Assembly: GCA_964631945.1 (NCBI GenBank)
Contig: CAZWAY010000010.1
Location: 40,141 to 104,140, forward strand
DNA: 64,000 bases
Origin: JABFRZ01 sp964631945
GTDB lineage: Bacteria; Planctomycetota; UBA1135; GCA-002686595
Direction: 5' to 3'
This document shows, piece after piece, positions 8,425 to 17,548 of this stretch (positions within the stretch are counted from its first letter, which is position 1; every line of letters begins with the position of its first letter). The position numbers and the translations under genes are program-made. The notes beneath the pieces were generated by a model. That model saw only the letters and a program-made list of their open reading frames with translations. It had not been told where the DNA came from and did not search any database.

Positions 8425-8724
8425 TCAGTCTCCGCTCTCCGGCGCGGCCAGCGCGCCCGCGGACTCGCCCCCGTCCTGGCGCGCGAGCCTGGCCCCCGCC
8501 ATCGCCAGGCCGAGCCCGGCCAGGCCGACCAGCAACGCGAGCGGGAAGCTGCGCTGCACCTCGACCTTCACCTGGTCGTAGCTGCGCCGCTGCGCGAACG
8601 CCTTCGGCCCCGTGCCCGGCCCGTTGGCGAGCTCGAGCACGGTGATCACCGCCACCACGATGGTGAGCAGCCCGAGGACGATCAGGGACAGGCCCAGACG
8701 GCGGCGCACGCGAGACGACGGCAC
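8425..8724 (-). CDS. Small two-helix membrane protein, unknown function
   Basis: 99 residues with a basic N-terminus (SSRVRRRL), a first transmembrane helix at about 10-30 (LIVLGLLTIVVAVITVLEL), a soluble loop of about 30 residues and a second helix at about 60-78 (PLALLVGLAGLGLAMAG). The tail is acidic. I do not recognise a family. Followed after 5 nt by the GNAT gene in the same direction, suggesting a two-gene operon. Confidence 0.65.
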   Translation of the reverse strand: MPSSRVRRRLGLSLIVLGLLTIVVAVITVLELANGPGTGPKAFAQRRSYDQVKVEVQRSFPLALLVGLAGLGLAMAGARLARQDGGESAGALAAPESGD

Positions 8725-8767
8725 GCGCCCATCGTAACGCGTCGCATGGGGCGCGGCCGGTCGACGG

Positions 8768-10048
8768 CTACCTCGGCGTCGGGTCCGGCGTGCTCGGAGT
8801 GGCCTCGATCCCGCGCTGGGGCTTCAGGCTCTTGACGCGCTCGGGCGGCTCGCCGAGGCCCTCCAGCGGCAGGAGCGGCTCGGGCCGGCGCGTCTCGCCC
8901 TCGATCGCGCGCAGGGCGGGCAGGTCCTTGGCCGAGCGCGCGTCGCGCTCCTCGAAGCGCCGCAGGGTCGGCACCAGACGCGAGTGGATCGAGCCCACGA
9001 AGTCGTTGTAGGACTTGCGCGCGCGTTCGATCGATTCGCCCACGACCGCGGCGTGCTCCAGCACGGTGGCGGCGCGCTGGTGCAGCTCGCGCCCGAGCGC
9101 GAACAGCTCCTGGGCGCTGTCGGACAGGTTCTTCTCGCGCCAGCCGACGTGCACCGCGCGCAACAGGCCGATCAGGGTGGCCGGGCTGGCGATCACGACG
9201 TTGCGCTCGGCCGCGTACTCGATCAGCTCGGGCCGGCGCTCGAGCGCGGCGTCGACCAGCTGATCGCCGGGGATGAACATGACCACGAACTCCGGCGAGG
9301 CGTCGAAGCTGGTCCAGTAGCTCTTGCGCGCCAGCTTCTGGGCCTGGAGCATCACGTTCTCGGCGTAGCGCTCGAGGTGCGCCTCGACCTCCTCGGGCGT
9401 CTTCGCGTCGAGCGCGTCGAGGTAGGCGTCGACGTTCATCTTGGCGTCGATCGCCACCACGCGCCCGTTGGGCAGCTTCACGATCAGGTCGGGGCGCGTG
9501 AGCTTGCCCTCCTCGTCGCGCAGGCTCGACTGCGCCGTGAAGTCGCAGTAGCTCTTCATGCCGGAGACCTCGACCACGCGCTCGAGCTGCACCTCGCCGT
9601 AGCGCCCGCGCACGTTGGGCTTGCGCAGCGCCTGCACGAGCTTGCCGGTCTCGCTGCGCAGCTCCAGGTTGCTCTGGCTCATCTTCAGCACCTGCTCGCG
9701 CAGCCCGGCGTGGTCGCGCCCGACCTGTTCGAGCGACTGGTGCGTCTTCTCGAGCGCCTTGGCGACCGGCGCGATCAGCTGGTCGACCGCGAGACGGCGC
9801 TTCTCGAGCTCGGCCGTGGCCTCGTTGCGTTGCACGGCGAAGGCCGTCTGCGCCAGGCGCATGAACTCCTCGTTGGAGTGCCGCAGGGCCTCGCCGGCCA
9901 GGGCCTGGAAGCTCGTGCGGGCCTGCTCCAGGTCGCTCTGGCGACCCTGGGACAGGCGCGACTCGGCCTGCAGCCGCCAGCGCTCGCGCACGAGCCAGGC
10001 GCAGGCGACGAGGACGAGCGCGAGCGCGGTCAGCAGGGCGATTTCCAT
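8768..10048 (-). CDS. rmuC: RmuC-family DNA recombination-limiting protein
   Basis: 426 residues: an N-terminal membrane anchor (residues 2-19), a long coiled coil to about 150, then the RmuC domain with GRYGEVQLERVVEVSGM, PDLIVKLPNGRVVAIDAK and FIPGDQLVDAAL. The D-DAK segment corresponds to the PD-(D/E)XK-like nuclease core. RmuC proteins limit recombination at inverted repeats. The C-terminal 60 residues are proline-rich and variable. The 202 nt between this gene and the FG-GAP gene hold nothing I can name. Confidence 0.92.
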   Translation of the reverse strand: MEIALLTALALVLVACAWLVRERWRLQAESRLSQGRQSDLEQARTSFQALAGEALRHSNEEFMRLAQTAFAVQRNEATAELEKRRLAVDQLIAPVAKALEKTHQSLEQVGRDHAGLREQVLKMSQSNLELRSETGKLVQALRKPNVRGRYGEVQLERVVEVSGMKSYCDFTAQSSLRDEEGKLTRPDLIVKLPNGRVVAIDAKMNVDAYLDALDAKTPEEVEAHLERYAENVMLQAQKLARKSYWTSFDASPEFVVMFIPGDQLVDAALERRPELIEYAAERNVVIASPATLIGLLRAVHVGWREKNLSDSAQELFALGRELHQRAATVLEHAAVVGESIERARKSYNDFVGSIHSRLVPTLRRFEERDARSAKDLPALRAIEGETRRPEPLLPLEGLGEPPERVKSLKPQRGIEATPSTPDPTPR

Positions 10049-10250
10049 GGTGCGGCAGCGCGTTCTCCCCCGCCGCGCCGAGTCTAGCGCGACGACCGGG
10101 CGGTCTCCATCGCGCCGTGGCTCGCCCTCCGCAAGCCGGAACCCGCGGGGTGCCCCCTGAACTCCGCTTTCTTCGCCAGCCTGGCCGTCGTGGTCGTCGG
10201 GCCGCTCGTGTTCGAGCGCACGCCGCGGCCGTGGGCTCTGGCGGCGCTGA

Positions 10251-11915
10251 CTACCTCGCGACGACCACGTCCAGTGCGTCGCTCAGGCGTGAACGCGGTA
10301 CGCCCGAGCACAGTCCCTGGACCGACACGGCGAGACCGAAGAGCGCCGGATCGTTGGGCAAGTCGATCAAGAAGGCGGCCGGACCTCCCGAATGAGGCAG
10401 GACTGCGCGGAAGAGCCGCGGACTGGTGAGGTCCACCAGGAGCTCGCCCAGCGGAGTCGCCAGCGGCGCGCGCGGCGAGCCGTAGCCGAAGACCGTTGCG
10501 AGCCCCGGTCCCTGTCCGCTGCAGTCGAGGGCGACTTTCCACGGTAGGCCGAGGAAGGGCTCGCTGCGCTGCGAGAGCGTGAGTGGATTCGAACCCGAGC
10601 CATTGCGCACGGCGTCGCCGTCGAGCTTCACGGTCCAGAGCGCACCGAAGTCGTCCCCGGCCGAGCTGTCGTTGGGCGCGCCGAGGGCGAGATCCGGCGT
10701 ACCGTCCCCGTCGACGTCTCCGAGATTCGCCAGCGACTTGCCGAACAAGGAAACGTCGGGAATGACCCCCTGGAAGCCGCCGTGGCCTTGCGTGAGCAGC
10801 ACGTGACGAGCGAGCGAGCCGTTCGATCGTAGCGAGGCGATGACCACCGCTCCCCGCCAGGGGGGAGGGGCCGCATCGGGTGTCCACATCGGCACGCCGA
10901 TGGCGAGCTCGAGCGTCCCGTCCCGGTCGAGGTCGCCGAGGTTCGCGAAGGAGGCGCCGAAGAAGCAATGGAGTCTGTGGCCGTCGCCGTCGCCCACGAA
11001 TCCGAATTCCTCCTGCGGGATCCGCTTCACGTCGCGCAATTCCTGGTTGCCGTCGAGGAACAGGATCAGGAGTGCGGACGGGGTGTAGGACCGGATGCTC
11101 AACGGGGCGTCCCGCACCACGAGGTCGGGGTTGCCGTCGCCGTCCAGATCTCCGAGCGAGCTCATGCGCTCGCCCAGCTGCGCGACGTCGAGCCGGCCCG
11201 CGCCGCCGCCCCAACTCTCGCTGATCTTGTGCGCGGACTTCGGACGGCCGTCGTTCTGGAGGCGCACGATCCAGATGGCACCGTTCTGGTTGCCGGGGCC
11301 GTCGTCGTCCCCCGGTGCGCCGATGGCAAGCTCGCCGACGCCGTCCCCGTCCACGTCCGGCAGGCTGGTCAAGCCGACCGCGAAGTTGTCGAAGGCCGGG
11401 CCGGTGATGGGCGGGAAGAAGACCGGGTCGGTGGGCTCGATGCGCTGGACGCGCTTCACGCTCCCGTCTGCGGCCAGGAACAGGATGTCGACGGAGCCGG
11501 TGGTGAAGCGGTAGTTCCCCACGACGAGCTCGCTGATCCCGTCCCCGTCCATGTCGGGCAGGCTCGCGAGCGAGTGGCTGTAGCTCTGATGGGTGCCGGT
11601 GATCCTGTTCTGCCCGATCACGCCACCATCGCGCCCCAGGAAGAGGATCCAGACGGCTCCATCGTTCGGCCCGGCCGTGTCGTCGCCGTAGGCCGAAACG
11701 GCCAGGTCGGGCGTACCGTCGCCGTTGACGTCGCCGAGGCCCGTCAGGGCCGTGCCGAAGTAGTCCTCCTCGTGCAGACGGCCGGTGAAGCCACCCTCGC
11801 CGGTGGTGATCCTCTTCTGGCCGAGCACCGCACCGACCTGAGCAGCGCCGCGGGTCGAGACTCCCGCCAGGGAAACCAGGACACAGACGAGCGAGCCGAG
11901 TCTGGAACCCACCAT
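10251..11915 (-). CDS. Secreted FG-GAP repeat protein with planctomycete-type C-terminal domain
   Basis: 554 residues with a signal peptide (residues 1-25, ending RGAAQ) and a good ribosome site (GGAGAA, 5 nt before ATG). At least six FG-GAP/integrin-like repeats carry the calcium-binding core, for example GDVNGDGTPDLAV and PDVDGDGVGELAIGAPGDDD, predicting a beta-propeller. The last 100 residues form a different domain ending VSVQGL then LSDALDVVVAR. This resembles the C-terminus of the much larger FG-GAP/PKD protein at 22139-25537, and may be a sorting or surface-attachment module. An extracellular or outer-surface structural or adhesive role is inferred. Confidence 0.85.
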   Translation of the reverse strand: MVGSRLGSLVCVLVSLAGVSTRGAAQVGAVLGQKRITTGEGGFTGRLHEEDYFGTALTGLGDVNGDGTPDLAVSAYGDDTAGPNDGAVWILFLGRDGGVIGQNRITGTHQSYSHSLASLPDMDGDGISELVVGNYRFTTGSVDILFLAADGSVKRVQRIEPTDPVFFPPITGPAFDNFAVGLTSLPDVDGDGVGELAIGAPGDDDGPGNQNGAIWIVRLQNDGRPKSAHKISESWGGGAGRLDVAQLGERMSSLGDLDGDGNPDLVVRDAPLSIRSYTPSALLILFLDGNQELRDVKRIPQEEFGFVGDGDGHRLHCFFGASFANLGDLDRDGTLELAIGVPMWTPDAAPPPWRGAVVIASLRSNGSLARHVLLTQGHGGFQGVIPDVSLFGKSLANLGDVDGDGTPDLALGAPNDSSAGDDFGALWTVKLDGDAVRNGSGSNPLTLSQRSEPFLGLPWKVALDCSGQGPGLATVFGYGSPRAPLATPLGELLVDLTSPRLFRAVLPHSGGPAAFLIDLPNDPALFGLAVSVQGLCSGVPRSRLSDALDVVVAR

Positions 11916-12219
11916 GACCGTTCTCCGTGAGGCCGGACAAAAAAAGATCGAACGACAAGGGGCCTAGCTCTCACGAGTCTACTGCCGTTCGGGTTCCGGC
12001 ATCAAGCCCACTTCCTCTCGCCCCCCCTCGATCCCCGAACGGCCGGGGGGGCCGTCCCCATGGTGCTCACCCCGATGAGCGACGCGCGCGTGCGGCGCCG
12101 CGTGGAGCCACATCCGATTCGCATATTGTTGCAAGAACCTCGAGCGAAAGGTCCATTGCGGCGTGCTCTGCGTCGCGAGGACTGCGGACGCGCGGCGCTA
12201 CCGCGCTGGAGAATCGATC
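11916..12219. other. 304-nt divergent intergenic region
   Basis: Separates the FG-GAP gene (minus) from the aldehyde dehydrogenase gene (plus), so it should hold two promoters. I can see an eight-base A run near 11939, which places a U run in the FG-GAP leader; a 6-bp hairpin with a five-G loop at 12039-12055; and an AT-richer patch around 12120-12135 (GCATATTGTTGCAAG) that could be promoter DNA for either strand. I cannot assign -35/-10 elements with confidence. Confidence 0.4.
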
Positions 12220-13641
12220 ATGCACAAGACACCCATGCGGATCGGCGGCGAGCTGCGAGCCGGCCGCGAAACCGCCCTGGTGAACAGCCCCTTCGACGGC
12301 GAGCGCGTGGGCGAGGTCGCCGTGGGTTCACCCGCGGACATGGACGACGCCATCGCCAGCGCGCACGGAGCCATCGGCGTCATGCGGGCATTGCCCACCC
12401 ACCGCCGCGCCGCGATCCTCGAGGGCGTCGCGCGCCGTCTGGGAGAACGCAAGGACGAGCTGGCCACCTTGATGGCGCGCGAGAGCGGGAAGCCGATCCG
12501 CTATTGCCGCGGCGAGGTCGCGCGGGCCGTGCTCACCTTCACCCTGGCGGCCGGCGAAGCGCGCCGCCTGGGTGGCGAGGTGCTGCCGATCGACCTCGAG
12601 CCACGCGCGGAGGGCCGACTGTGCTTGTTCACGCGCGTACCGCGCGGGCCCGTGGCGGCCATCGCGCCCTTCAACTTCCCGCTCAACCTGATCGCGCACA
12701 AGCTGGCACCGGCGGTTGCCGTCGGCGCACCGGTGGTGCTCAAGCCGCCCCCCCAGTGCCCGCTCGTCGGCCACGCGCTGGGCGAGATCCTGCAGGAGGC
12801 CGGGCTGCCGCCCGGCGGTCTATCGGTGCTGCACTGTGCGCCCGAAACGGCGCAGCGTCTGGTCGAGGACGAGCGCATGAAGGTGCTCTCCTTCACCGGC
12901 AGCGACGCCGTGGGCTGGCGCTTGAAGGCCCTCGCCGGCAAGAAGCAGGTCCTGCTCGAGCTGGGCGGCAACGCCCCTTGCGTCGTGGACGCGGGCGTCG
13001 ACCTGGCAGCCATTCTGCCCGCGATCGTGCAGGGCGCCTGGGCCAATGCCGGCCAGGTTTGCATCAAGGTCCAGCGGCTGTACGTGCACGCGTCCCTGTA
13101 CGAGGACTTCCTGGAGCGCTTCGTGCACGCCACGCGCGAGCTCGTCTGCGGCGATCCGCTGGACGAAGCGACCGTGGTCGGTCCGTTGATCGAGCCCAAG
13201 CACGTCGAGCGCGTGCTGGCCTGGACGCGCGAGGCCGTGGCCGGGGGCGCGCGCAAGCACTGCGGCGGCGAGGCGCGCGGACAGGTCGTGCTGCCCACCG
13301 TGCTCACCGGCGTGAAACCGGAGATGAAGGTCTGCCGCGAAGAGGTCTTCGGGCCGGTGACGGTCGTGGAGCCCTTCGAGCACTTCGAAGGCGCGCTCGA
13401 AGCCTGCAACCAGGGCCGTTTCGGCCTGCAGGCCGGGATCTTCACGCGCGACATCGGGCATGCGCTGCAAGCCTTCCGCACGCTCGACTACGGCGGGGTC
13501 CTGATCAACGACGTGCCGACGTTCCGGGTCGACAACTTCCCCTACGGCGGCACGCGCGATTCCGGGCTCGGCCGCGAGGGTGTGCGCTTCGCGATGGAGG
13601 AGATGAGCGAGCCAAAGGTGCTGGTGATGCGCGGGCTCTGA
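12220..13641 (+). CDS. NAD(P)-dependent aldehyde dehydrogenase
   Basis: 473 residues from an ATG with GGAG 8 nt upstream. All family landmarks are present: the Asn of PFNFPLN, the nucleotide-binding FTGSDAVGW, the general base Glu in ELGGNAP, and the nucleophile Cys in AGQVCIKVQR. The C-terminal EEVFGPV and FPYGGTRDSGLGREG are also standard. The GQVCIKVQR form is close to lactaldehyde, glyceraldehyde-3-phosphate and related non-phosphorylating dehydrogenases, but the substrate cannot be fixed from sequence. Convergent with the PQQ-like protein gene 51 nt downstream. Confidence 0.9.
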   Translation: MHKTPMRIGGELRAGRETALVNSPFDGERVGEVAVGSPADMDDAIASAHGAIGVMRALPTHRRAAILEGVARRLGERKDELATLMARESGKPIRYCRGEVARAVLTFTLAAGEARRLGGEVLPIDLEPRAEGRLCLFTRVPRGPVAAIAPFNFPLNLIAHKLAPAVAVGAPVVLKPPPQCPLVGHALGEILQEAGLPPGGLSVLHCAPETAQRLVEDERMKVLSFTGSDAVGWRLKALAGKKQVLLELGGNAPCVVDAGVDLAAILPAIVQGAWANAGQVCIKVQRLYVHASLYEDFLERFVHATRELVCGDPLDEATVVGPLIEPKHVERVLAWTREAVAGGARKHCGGEARGQVVLPTVLTGVKPEMKVCREEVFGPVTVVEPFEHFEGALEACNQGRFGLQAGIFTRDIGHALQAFRTLDYGGVLINDVPTFRVDNFPYGGTRDSGLGREGVRFAMEEMSEPKVLVMRGL

Positions 13642-13692
13642 GGCCGCACCACGCCTCGCGCGCGCCGCGCGCGGGCTCGGGCGCCGCTCTGG

Positions 13693-14937
13693 CTAGTTCG
13701 GTTTGCCGAGGTCGATGGCCATGATGCTCTCCAGATCGCGCAGATACACGTGGTTGCCAGCCAGCGACGGAACGGTGAATGCCTGTGCTTCGAGCAGGCT
13801 GGCCTTCGAGGCGACCTTCCACGCTTCGGGCCCGGCCGTGGCCAGGGCGAGGACTCCGTCCGCATCGAGCAGCAGTATCTTCCCGCCGGCGGACACCAGG
13901 TTGGCCAAGGAGAAACCCCCTTCCTGCCACGCGACTTCGCCCGTCTTGGCATGGATCGCGGTCACGAAGAACGGGTCATGGCCGGTGGAACCGTAGAGGT
14001 AGTCCCCGACGCGCACGACCGTGGTCTGGGCGATCTGCTTGTCGTTCTCCCAGGCCCTCACGACCCTGGTCTTGCCGTCGGCCTTGGAGAATCTCAATCC
14101 GACGCTTCCGCCCGTCCCTGCGGTGACGCAGAGCAGCTTGTCCGCGCACCAGATCGGCGAGGCGATGTTCTGCTCCCCCTTGATGGGCTCGCTCCGCAGC
14201 CCTTCGCCGGTCTGCGGATTCAGTCCGACGATTCGATCCGCCGCAAGCACGGCCACCTGAACCTCGCCTTCCACATCGATCAGGACCGGGGAGGCGTAGA
14301 CCTCTTCCAGATCCTGCGTGTGCCAGAGAAGCCTGCCATCTGCGAGGGCGAAAGCCGCGACGCCGAAGCCCGCTCCGCCGACGGGCAGGATGAGTGACCC
14401 GCCGAAGGCCAGCGGGCTGGTGGCGAAGCCGTACTGCGGCCGCTGCGCCTCGTACTCCTCGACGAGGTCGTGTGACCACGCGAGCTTCCCGCTGCTCTTG
14501 TCCAGAGCGCACAGCCTGCCCGCAACGCCGAGCGTGTAGAGCCTGGTGCCGGCGACGATCGGCGTGGAGTTCGGGGCTTCGTTGCCCGAAGTCGTTCGAT
14601 ACCTGTGCTCCCACTGGGTCGCCCCGGTCTGCGCAGCGAGGGCAACGACCACCTCGTCCTCGCCGCTTCGATACATGGTGAAGAGCCGCTCTCCGTCGAC
14701 GACGATCGCGGAGTATCCCGCGCCCAGTGCGCGCTCCCATGCCTTCCTGGGACCGGCCTCCGGCCACTCCTCGGCCACCGTTGAGGGAGAGTGGAAGTTG
14801 CGATCCTGCCCGCCCCATTGGGGCCATTGGGCGGAGGCTGGACCGGCCAGCAGGAGAACCACGAACACACGTGGTGGCAGCAGCCGAGAGAGGATCGGCC
14901 GGATGGGGAGCGAGCGTTCGAAGAGGTCGACTTGCAT
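13693..14937 (-). CDS. Exported PQQ-like beta-propeller repeat protein
   Basis: 414 residues. A basic N-terminus and hydrophobic segment (about residues 21-33, ending GPASAQ) form a signal peptide, followed by WPQWGGQDRNF, the usual opening of PQQ-like propeller proteins of this type (compare WPQWRG). Repeated blades contain AAQTGATQWEHRY, LDKSSGKLAWSH, NPQTGEGL and HAKTGEVAWQ, each with the xTGxxxW-like turn. There is no evidence of PQQ-dependent catalytic residues, so it is probably a BamB-like or scaffold propeller at the outer envelope. The ATG at 14937 gives a complete signal peptide but only a weak ribosome site. Confidence 0.83.
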   Translation of the reverse strand: MQVDLFERSLPIRPILSRLLPPRVFVVLLLAGPASAQWPQWGGQDRNFHSPSTVAEEWPEAGPRKAWERALGAGYSAIVVDGERLFTMYRSGEDEVVVALAAQTGATQWEHRYRTTSGNEAPNSTPIVAGTRLYTLGVAGRLCALDKSSGKLAWSHDLVEEYEAQRPQYGFATSPLAFGGSLILPVGGAGFGVAAFALADGRLLWHTQDLEEVYASPVLIDVEGEVQVAVLAADRIVGLNPQTGEGLRSEPIKGEQNIASPIWCADKLLCVTAGTGGSVGLRFSKADGKTRVVRAWENDKQIAQTTVVRVGDYLYGSTGHDPFFVTAIHAKTGEVAWQEGGFSLANLVSAGGKILLLDADGVLALATAGPEAWKVASKASLLEAQAFTVPSLAGNHVYLRDLESIMAIDLGKPN

Positions 14938-15084
14938 GGCGGAATCCGGGGTGTCCTTCCGAGGCGCGTGGAGGAGCGAGTGGACGACGGTTGGGGACAG
15001 GGATCGCCGGAGAGTGGCGCGACGCGCCCCGGAATGAGGATCTACGAGCCCCCGCTCGAGCCGAAGCCTTGGTGGTTCACGACG

Positions 15085-15114
15085 TTGACCTGGGCTCAGA
15101 TTGGAAGGTAGCCT
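15085..15114 (+). promoter_or_regulatory. Possible housekeeping promoter for the 15163 lipoprotein gene
   Basis: TTGACC at 15085-15090 and TAGCCT at 15109-15114 are 18 nt apart, resembling a -35/-10 pair of the TTGAC/TANNNT kind common in high-GC bacteria. It lies about 50 nt upstream of the ATG of the lipoprotein gene, in the right direction. The match is moderate and unsupported by other evidence. Confidence 0.35.
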
Positions 15115-15162
15115 TGCGTTGCCGTCGGAAACCGAAAATAACCTGAGGAGGGGTGATCGTTC

Positions 15163-15579
15163 ATGTCCAAGTCCGTGGTCGTGCTTTTTCTTTCTCTGTT
15201 CGCTGGTCTCGCACTGTCGAGTTGCGCCAGCATCGTCAGTTCGTCCAGCTGGCCCGTCACGATCTCCAGCAATCCGCCCGGAGCGCTGATCAAGGTCGTC
15301 GACGAGGACGGCGATGTCGTCCACACGGGCGTCGCACCCCTTTCGGTGACCCTGTCCGCGAAGGATGGGTTTTTCACGAAGGCCGATTACGACATCGAGG
15401 CCACGCTGGCGGGACACTCCACCGCCCACGCCCGCATGTCGGCCAAGATCAACGGTTGGTACTTCGGCAACATCATCTTCGGTGGACTGATCGGGCTCCT
15501 CATCGTGGATCCGGCGACAGGCGCAATGTGGAAGCTGACCGACAAGTTCGCCATCAATCTTTCGAATCTGGCCCCCTGA
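15163..15579 (+). CDS. Small lipoprotein with PEGA-like domain
   Basis: 138 residues. The signal is a lipoprotein type (LALSSCAS, lipidated Cys about residue 21), and GAGGAGGGG provides a strong ribosome site. After the lipobox, VTISSNPPGALIKVVDEDGDVVHTGVAPLSVTL fits a PEGA-like surface domain (SNPPGAxI followed by GxAPLxV; only part is quoted as motif). A glycine-rich hydrophobic patch (IIFGGLIGLLIVD) lies near the C-terminus. An outer-membrane-associated structural role is likely. Base composition is somewhat less G+C-rich than the flanking PAS-GGDEF-EAL gene. Confidence 0.75.
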   Translation: MSKSVVVLFLSLFAGLALSSCASIVSSSSWPVTISSNPPGALIKVVDEDGDVVHTGVAPLSVTLSAKDGFFTKADYDIEATLAGHSTAHARMSAKINGWYFGNIIFGGLIGLLIVDPATGAMWKLTDKFAINLSNLAP

Positions 15580-15597
15580 TGGGCTGAGCACGCAAAG

Positions 15598-15635
15598 ACC
15601 CGCCGAAGGGAGCCGTCAGCCCCAGCTCGGCGGGT
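15598..15635 (-). terminator. Candidate Rho-independent terminator between convergent genes
   Basis: ACCCGCCGA at 15598-15606 and TCGGCGGGT at 15627-15635 are perfect 9-bp complements around a 20-nt loop containing the stop of the PAS-GGDEF-EAL gene. Read on the minus strand the hairpin is followed by TCTTTGC, a weak U tract. It may serve both converging transcripts. Confidence 0.45.
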
Positions 15636-17334
15636 TCTCCATCCAGCTCGCGGCGGCGCGCTCGTCCAGGGCGTTGGAGAAGAAGAAGCCCTGGCCGTAT
15701 TCGCAGCCGAGCTCGCGCAGCATGGCCAGCTGCTCGGCGGTCTCGATGCCCTCGGCCACGACCTCCATCTCGAGCGTGCGCGCCAGGGCCAGGATCGTGC
15801 GCACGATCTCGCGCTTCTCGGGGTCGAACTCCATGCGCGACACGAAGGTGCGGTCGATCTTGAGCGAGTCGAGCGGGAAGCTCTGCAGGGAGCTGAGCGA
15901 GCTGTAGCCCGTGCCGAAGTCGTCGATCAGCAGGCGGATCCCGAGGTCGCGCAGCGAGTGCAAGCGCTCGGCGTTCTGGTGCGTGCGCGCCATGACCACG
16001 CTCTCGGTCATCTCGAGCTCGAGCCGGTTGGGCGCGAGCGCGGTGCGCTCGAGCGCGTCCGCGACCGAGCCCACCAGCGCGCCGTCCTCGAACTGGCGGC
16101 CGGAGAGGTTCACGGCCACCGAGACGTGCTTCGAGTCGGGGAAGCGCTGGTGCAGCCCGTGCATCGTGCGGCAGGCCTGCTCGAGCACCCAGCTGCCGAG
16201 CGGCACGATCAGCCCGGTCTCCTCGGCGATCGGGATGAACAGGTCGGGCCGCACCAGGCCGCGCTCGGGGTGCTGCCAGCGCACCAGCGCCTCGAAGGCC
16301 GACAGCCCGCCGCGCGCGAGCGAGACGATCGGCTGGTAGTGCAGCACGAACTCGCCGCGCCGGATGGCGTGGTGCAGGTCGGCCTCGAGCCGCAGGCGTT
16401 CCTTGGCCTGCAGGTTCATGCCCGGGTGGAAGAGCTCGCACCCGTTGGCGCCGCCGCGCTTGGCGCGGTGCATGGCCGTGATCGCGTCGCGCAAGAGGTC
16501 CTCGGGCCGATCGGCGGCCGAGTGCGAGAGCGCGATGCCGATCGAACCCTGCGCGAAGACCTCGTGCCCGCCCAGGCGCAGCGGTTGCTTGAGCGTGCGC
16601 ACGATCTCGCGTGCGTTCAGGAGCGCGTCCTCGGCCGCGCGCACGCCGTCGAGCAGCAGCGCGAACTTGTCGCCGCCCACGCGCGCCAGGGTGTCCCCCA
16701 GGCGCAGCGTCTCGGTCAGGCGCCGCGCGATCTCGACCAGGAGCTCGTCCCCCGCCTCGACCCCCAGGCTGTCGTTGACGCTGTGGAAGCGATCCAGGTC
16801 GAGGTACAGCACCGCCACCGAGTGCGCCGCCCGACGCGAGCCGCGCACCAGCGCCAGCGCCAGACGGTCCAGGAACAGCGTCTCGTTCGGGAGCCCCGTC
16901 AGCCGGTCGTGCGAGGTCTCGAGCAGCAGGCGATTCTCGGCCAGCTTGAGCGCGGTCACGTCGGTCAGCGAGCCGCCCACCAGCTCCGCCCCCACCAGGC
17001 GCGCGCCCCGGCACAGGACCCAGCGCCAGCCGCCGCCGCGGTGGATCATGCGGATCTCGAGCTCGATGCGCGCGGTGCGGCCCGCCGCCAGCTCGCCGAG
17101 CGCGCGCTTGAACTCCTCCAGGTCGTGGGCGTGGACGCGCCGGAACCACTCCTCCGGCCGGTCGGCGAGCTCGTCCTCGGCGTACCCGAGCAGCTCCTTC
17201 CAGCGCGGCGAGAAGTGCACCTCGCCCCGCGCGAGGTCCCAGTCCCACAGCCCGTCGCGGGCCCCGGCCCAGGTGGCGCGCAGGCGCGCTTCGGCCGGAT
17301 GGGAGGGCCCGGAAGCCGGTTCGGTGGTCTCCAT
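15616..17334 (-). CDS. PAS-GGDEF-EAL protein, probable c-di-GMP phosphodiesterase
   Basis: 572 residues without membrane segments: a PAS domain (about 15-135, WDWDLARGEVHFSPRW), a GGDEF domain (about 140-300) and an EAL domain (about 310-565). The cyclase signature is GGDKF (220-224), replacing the catalytic-site Glu by Lys, so diguanylate cyclase activity is probably lost. The EAL domain looks intact: EALVRW (348-353), NLSGRQF, EMTES, DDFGTGYSSL, KIDRTF and AEGIET. The protein should break down c-di-GMP, perhaps with GTP bound to the degenerate domain as a regulator and the PAS domain sensing a ligand. A link with the flagellar genes in this window is plausible but not shown. Confidence 0.9.
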   Translation of the reverse strand: METTEPASGPSHPAEARLRATWAGARDGLWDWDLARGEVHFSPRWKELLGYAEDELADRPEEWFRRVHAHDLEEFKRALGELAAGRTARIELEIRMIHRGGGWRWVLCRGARLVGAELVGGSLTDVTALKLAENRLLLETSHDRLTGLPNETLFLDRLALALVRGSRRAAHSVAVLYLDLDRFHSVNDSLGVEAGDELLVEIARRLTETLRLGDTLARVGGDKFALLLDGVRAAEDALLNAREIVRTLKQPLRLGGHEVFAQGSIGIALSHSAADRPEDLLRDAITAMHRAKRGGANGCELFHPGMNLQAKERLRLEADLHHAIRRGEFVLHYQPIVSLARGGLSAFEALVRWQHPERGLVRPDLFIPIAEETGLIVPLGSWVLEQACRTMHGLHQRFPDSKHVSVAVNLSGRQFEDGALVGSVADALERTALAPNRLELEMTESVVMARTHQNAERLHSLRDLGIRLLIDDFGTGYSSLSSLQSFPLDSLKIDRTFVSRMEFDPEKREIVRTILALARTLEMEVVAEGIETAEQLAMLRELGCEYGQGFFFSNALDERAAASWMENPPSWG

Positions 17335-17548
17335 GCAGCCGAGGAGCTATCCAAACGCCGAGCAGCGAGGCAAGGGCCTCGTTCCGGCGCGAGAAACGGC
17401 CGATGCATGGGGAGGCGCGGCGCGGCGGCGTTCGCCGCTTTACCGAGGCCGATCGGCCTCCGCGGGAACCCGGGCCGGAAACGAAGGCTAGGATGGATCG
17501 GGTACGGTGTGAGAACAGGCGGGAACGGCTAGCAAGGACAAGGACCCC

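Noticed and set aside
12705..12724. Another TGGCAC...TTGC pair
   Set aside because: Spacing is 6 rather than 5 and it lies inside the aldehyde dehydrogenase coding sequence.
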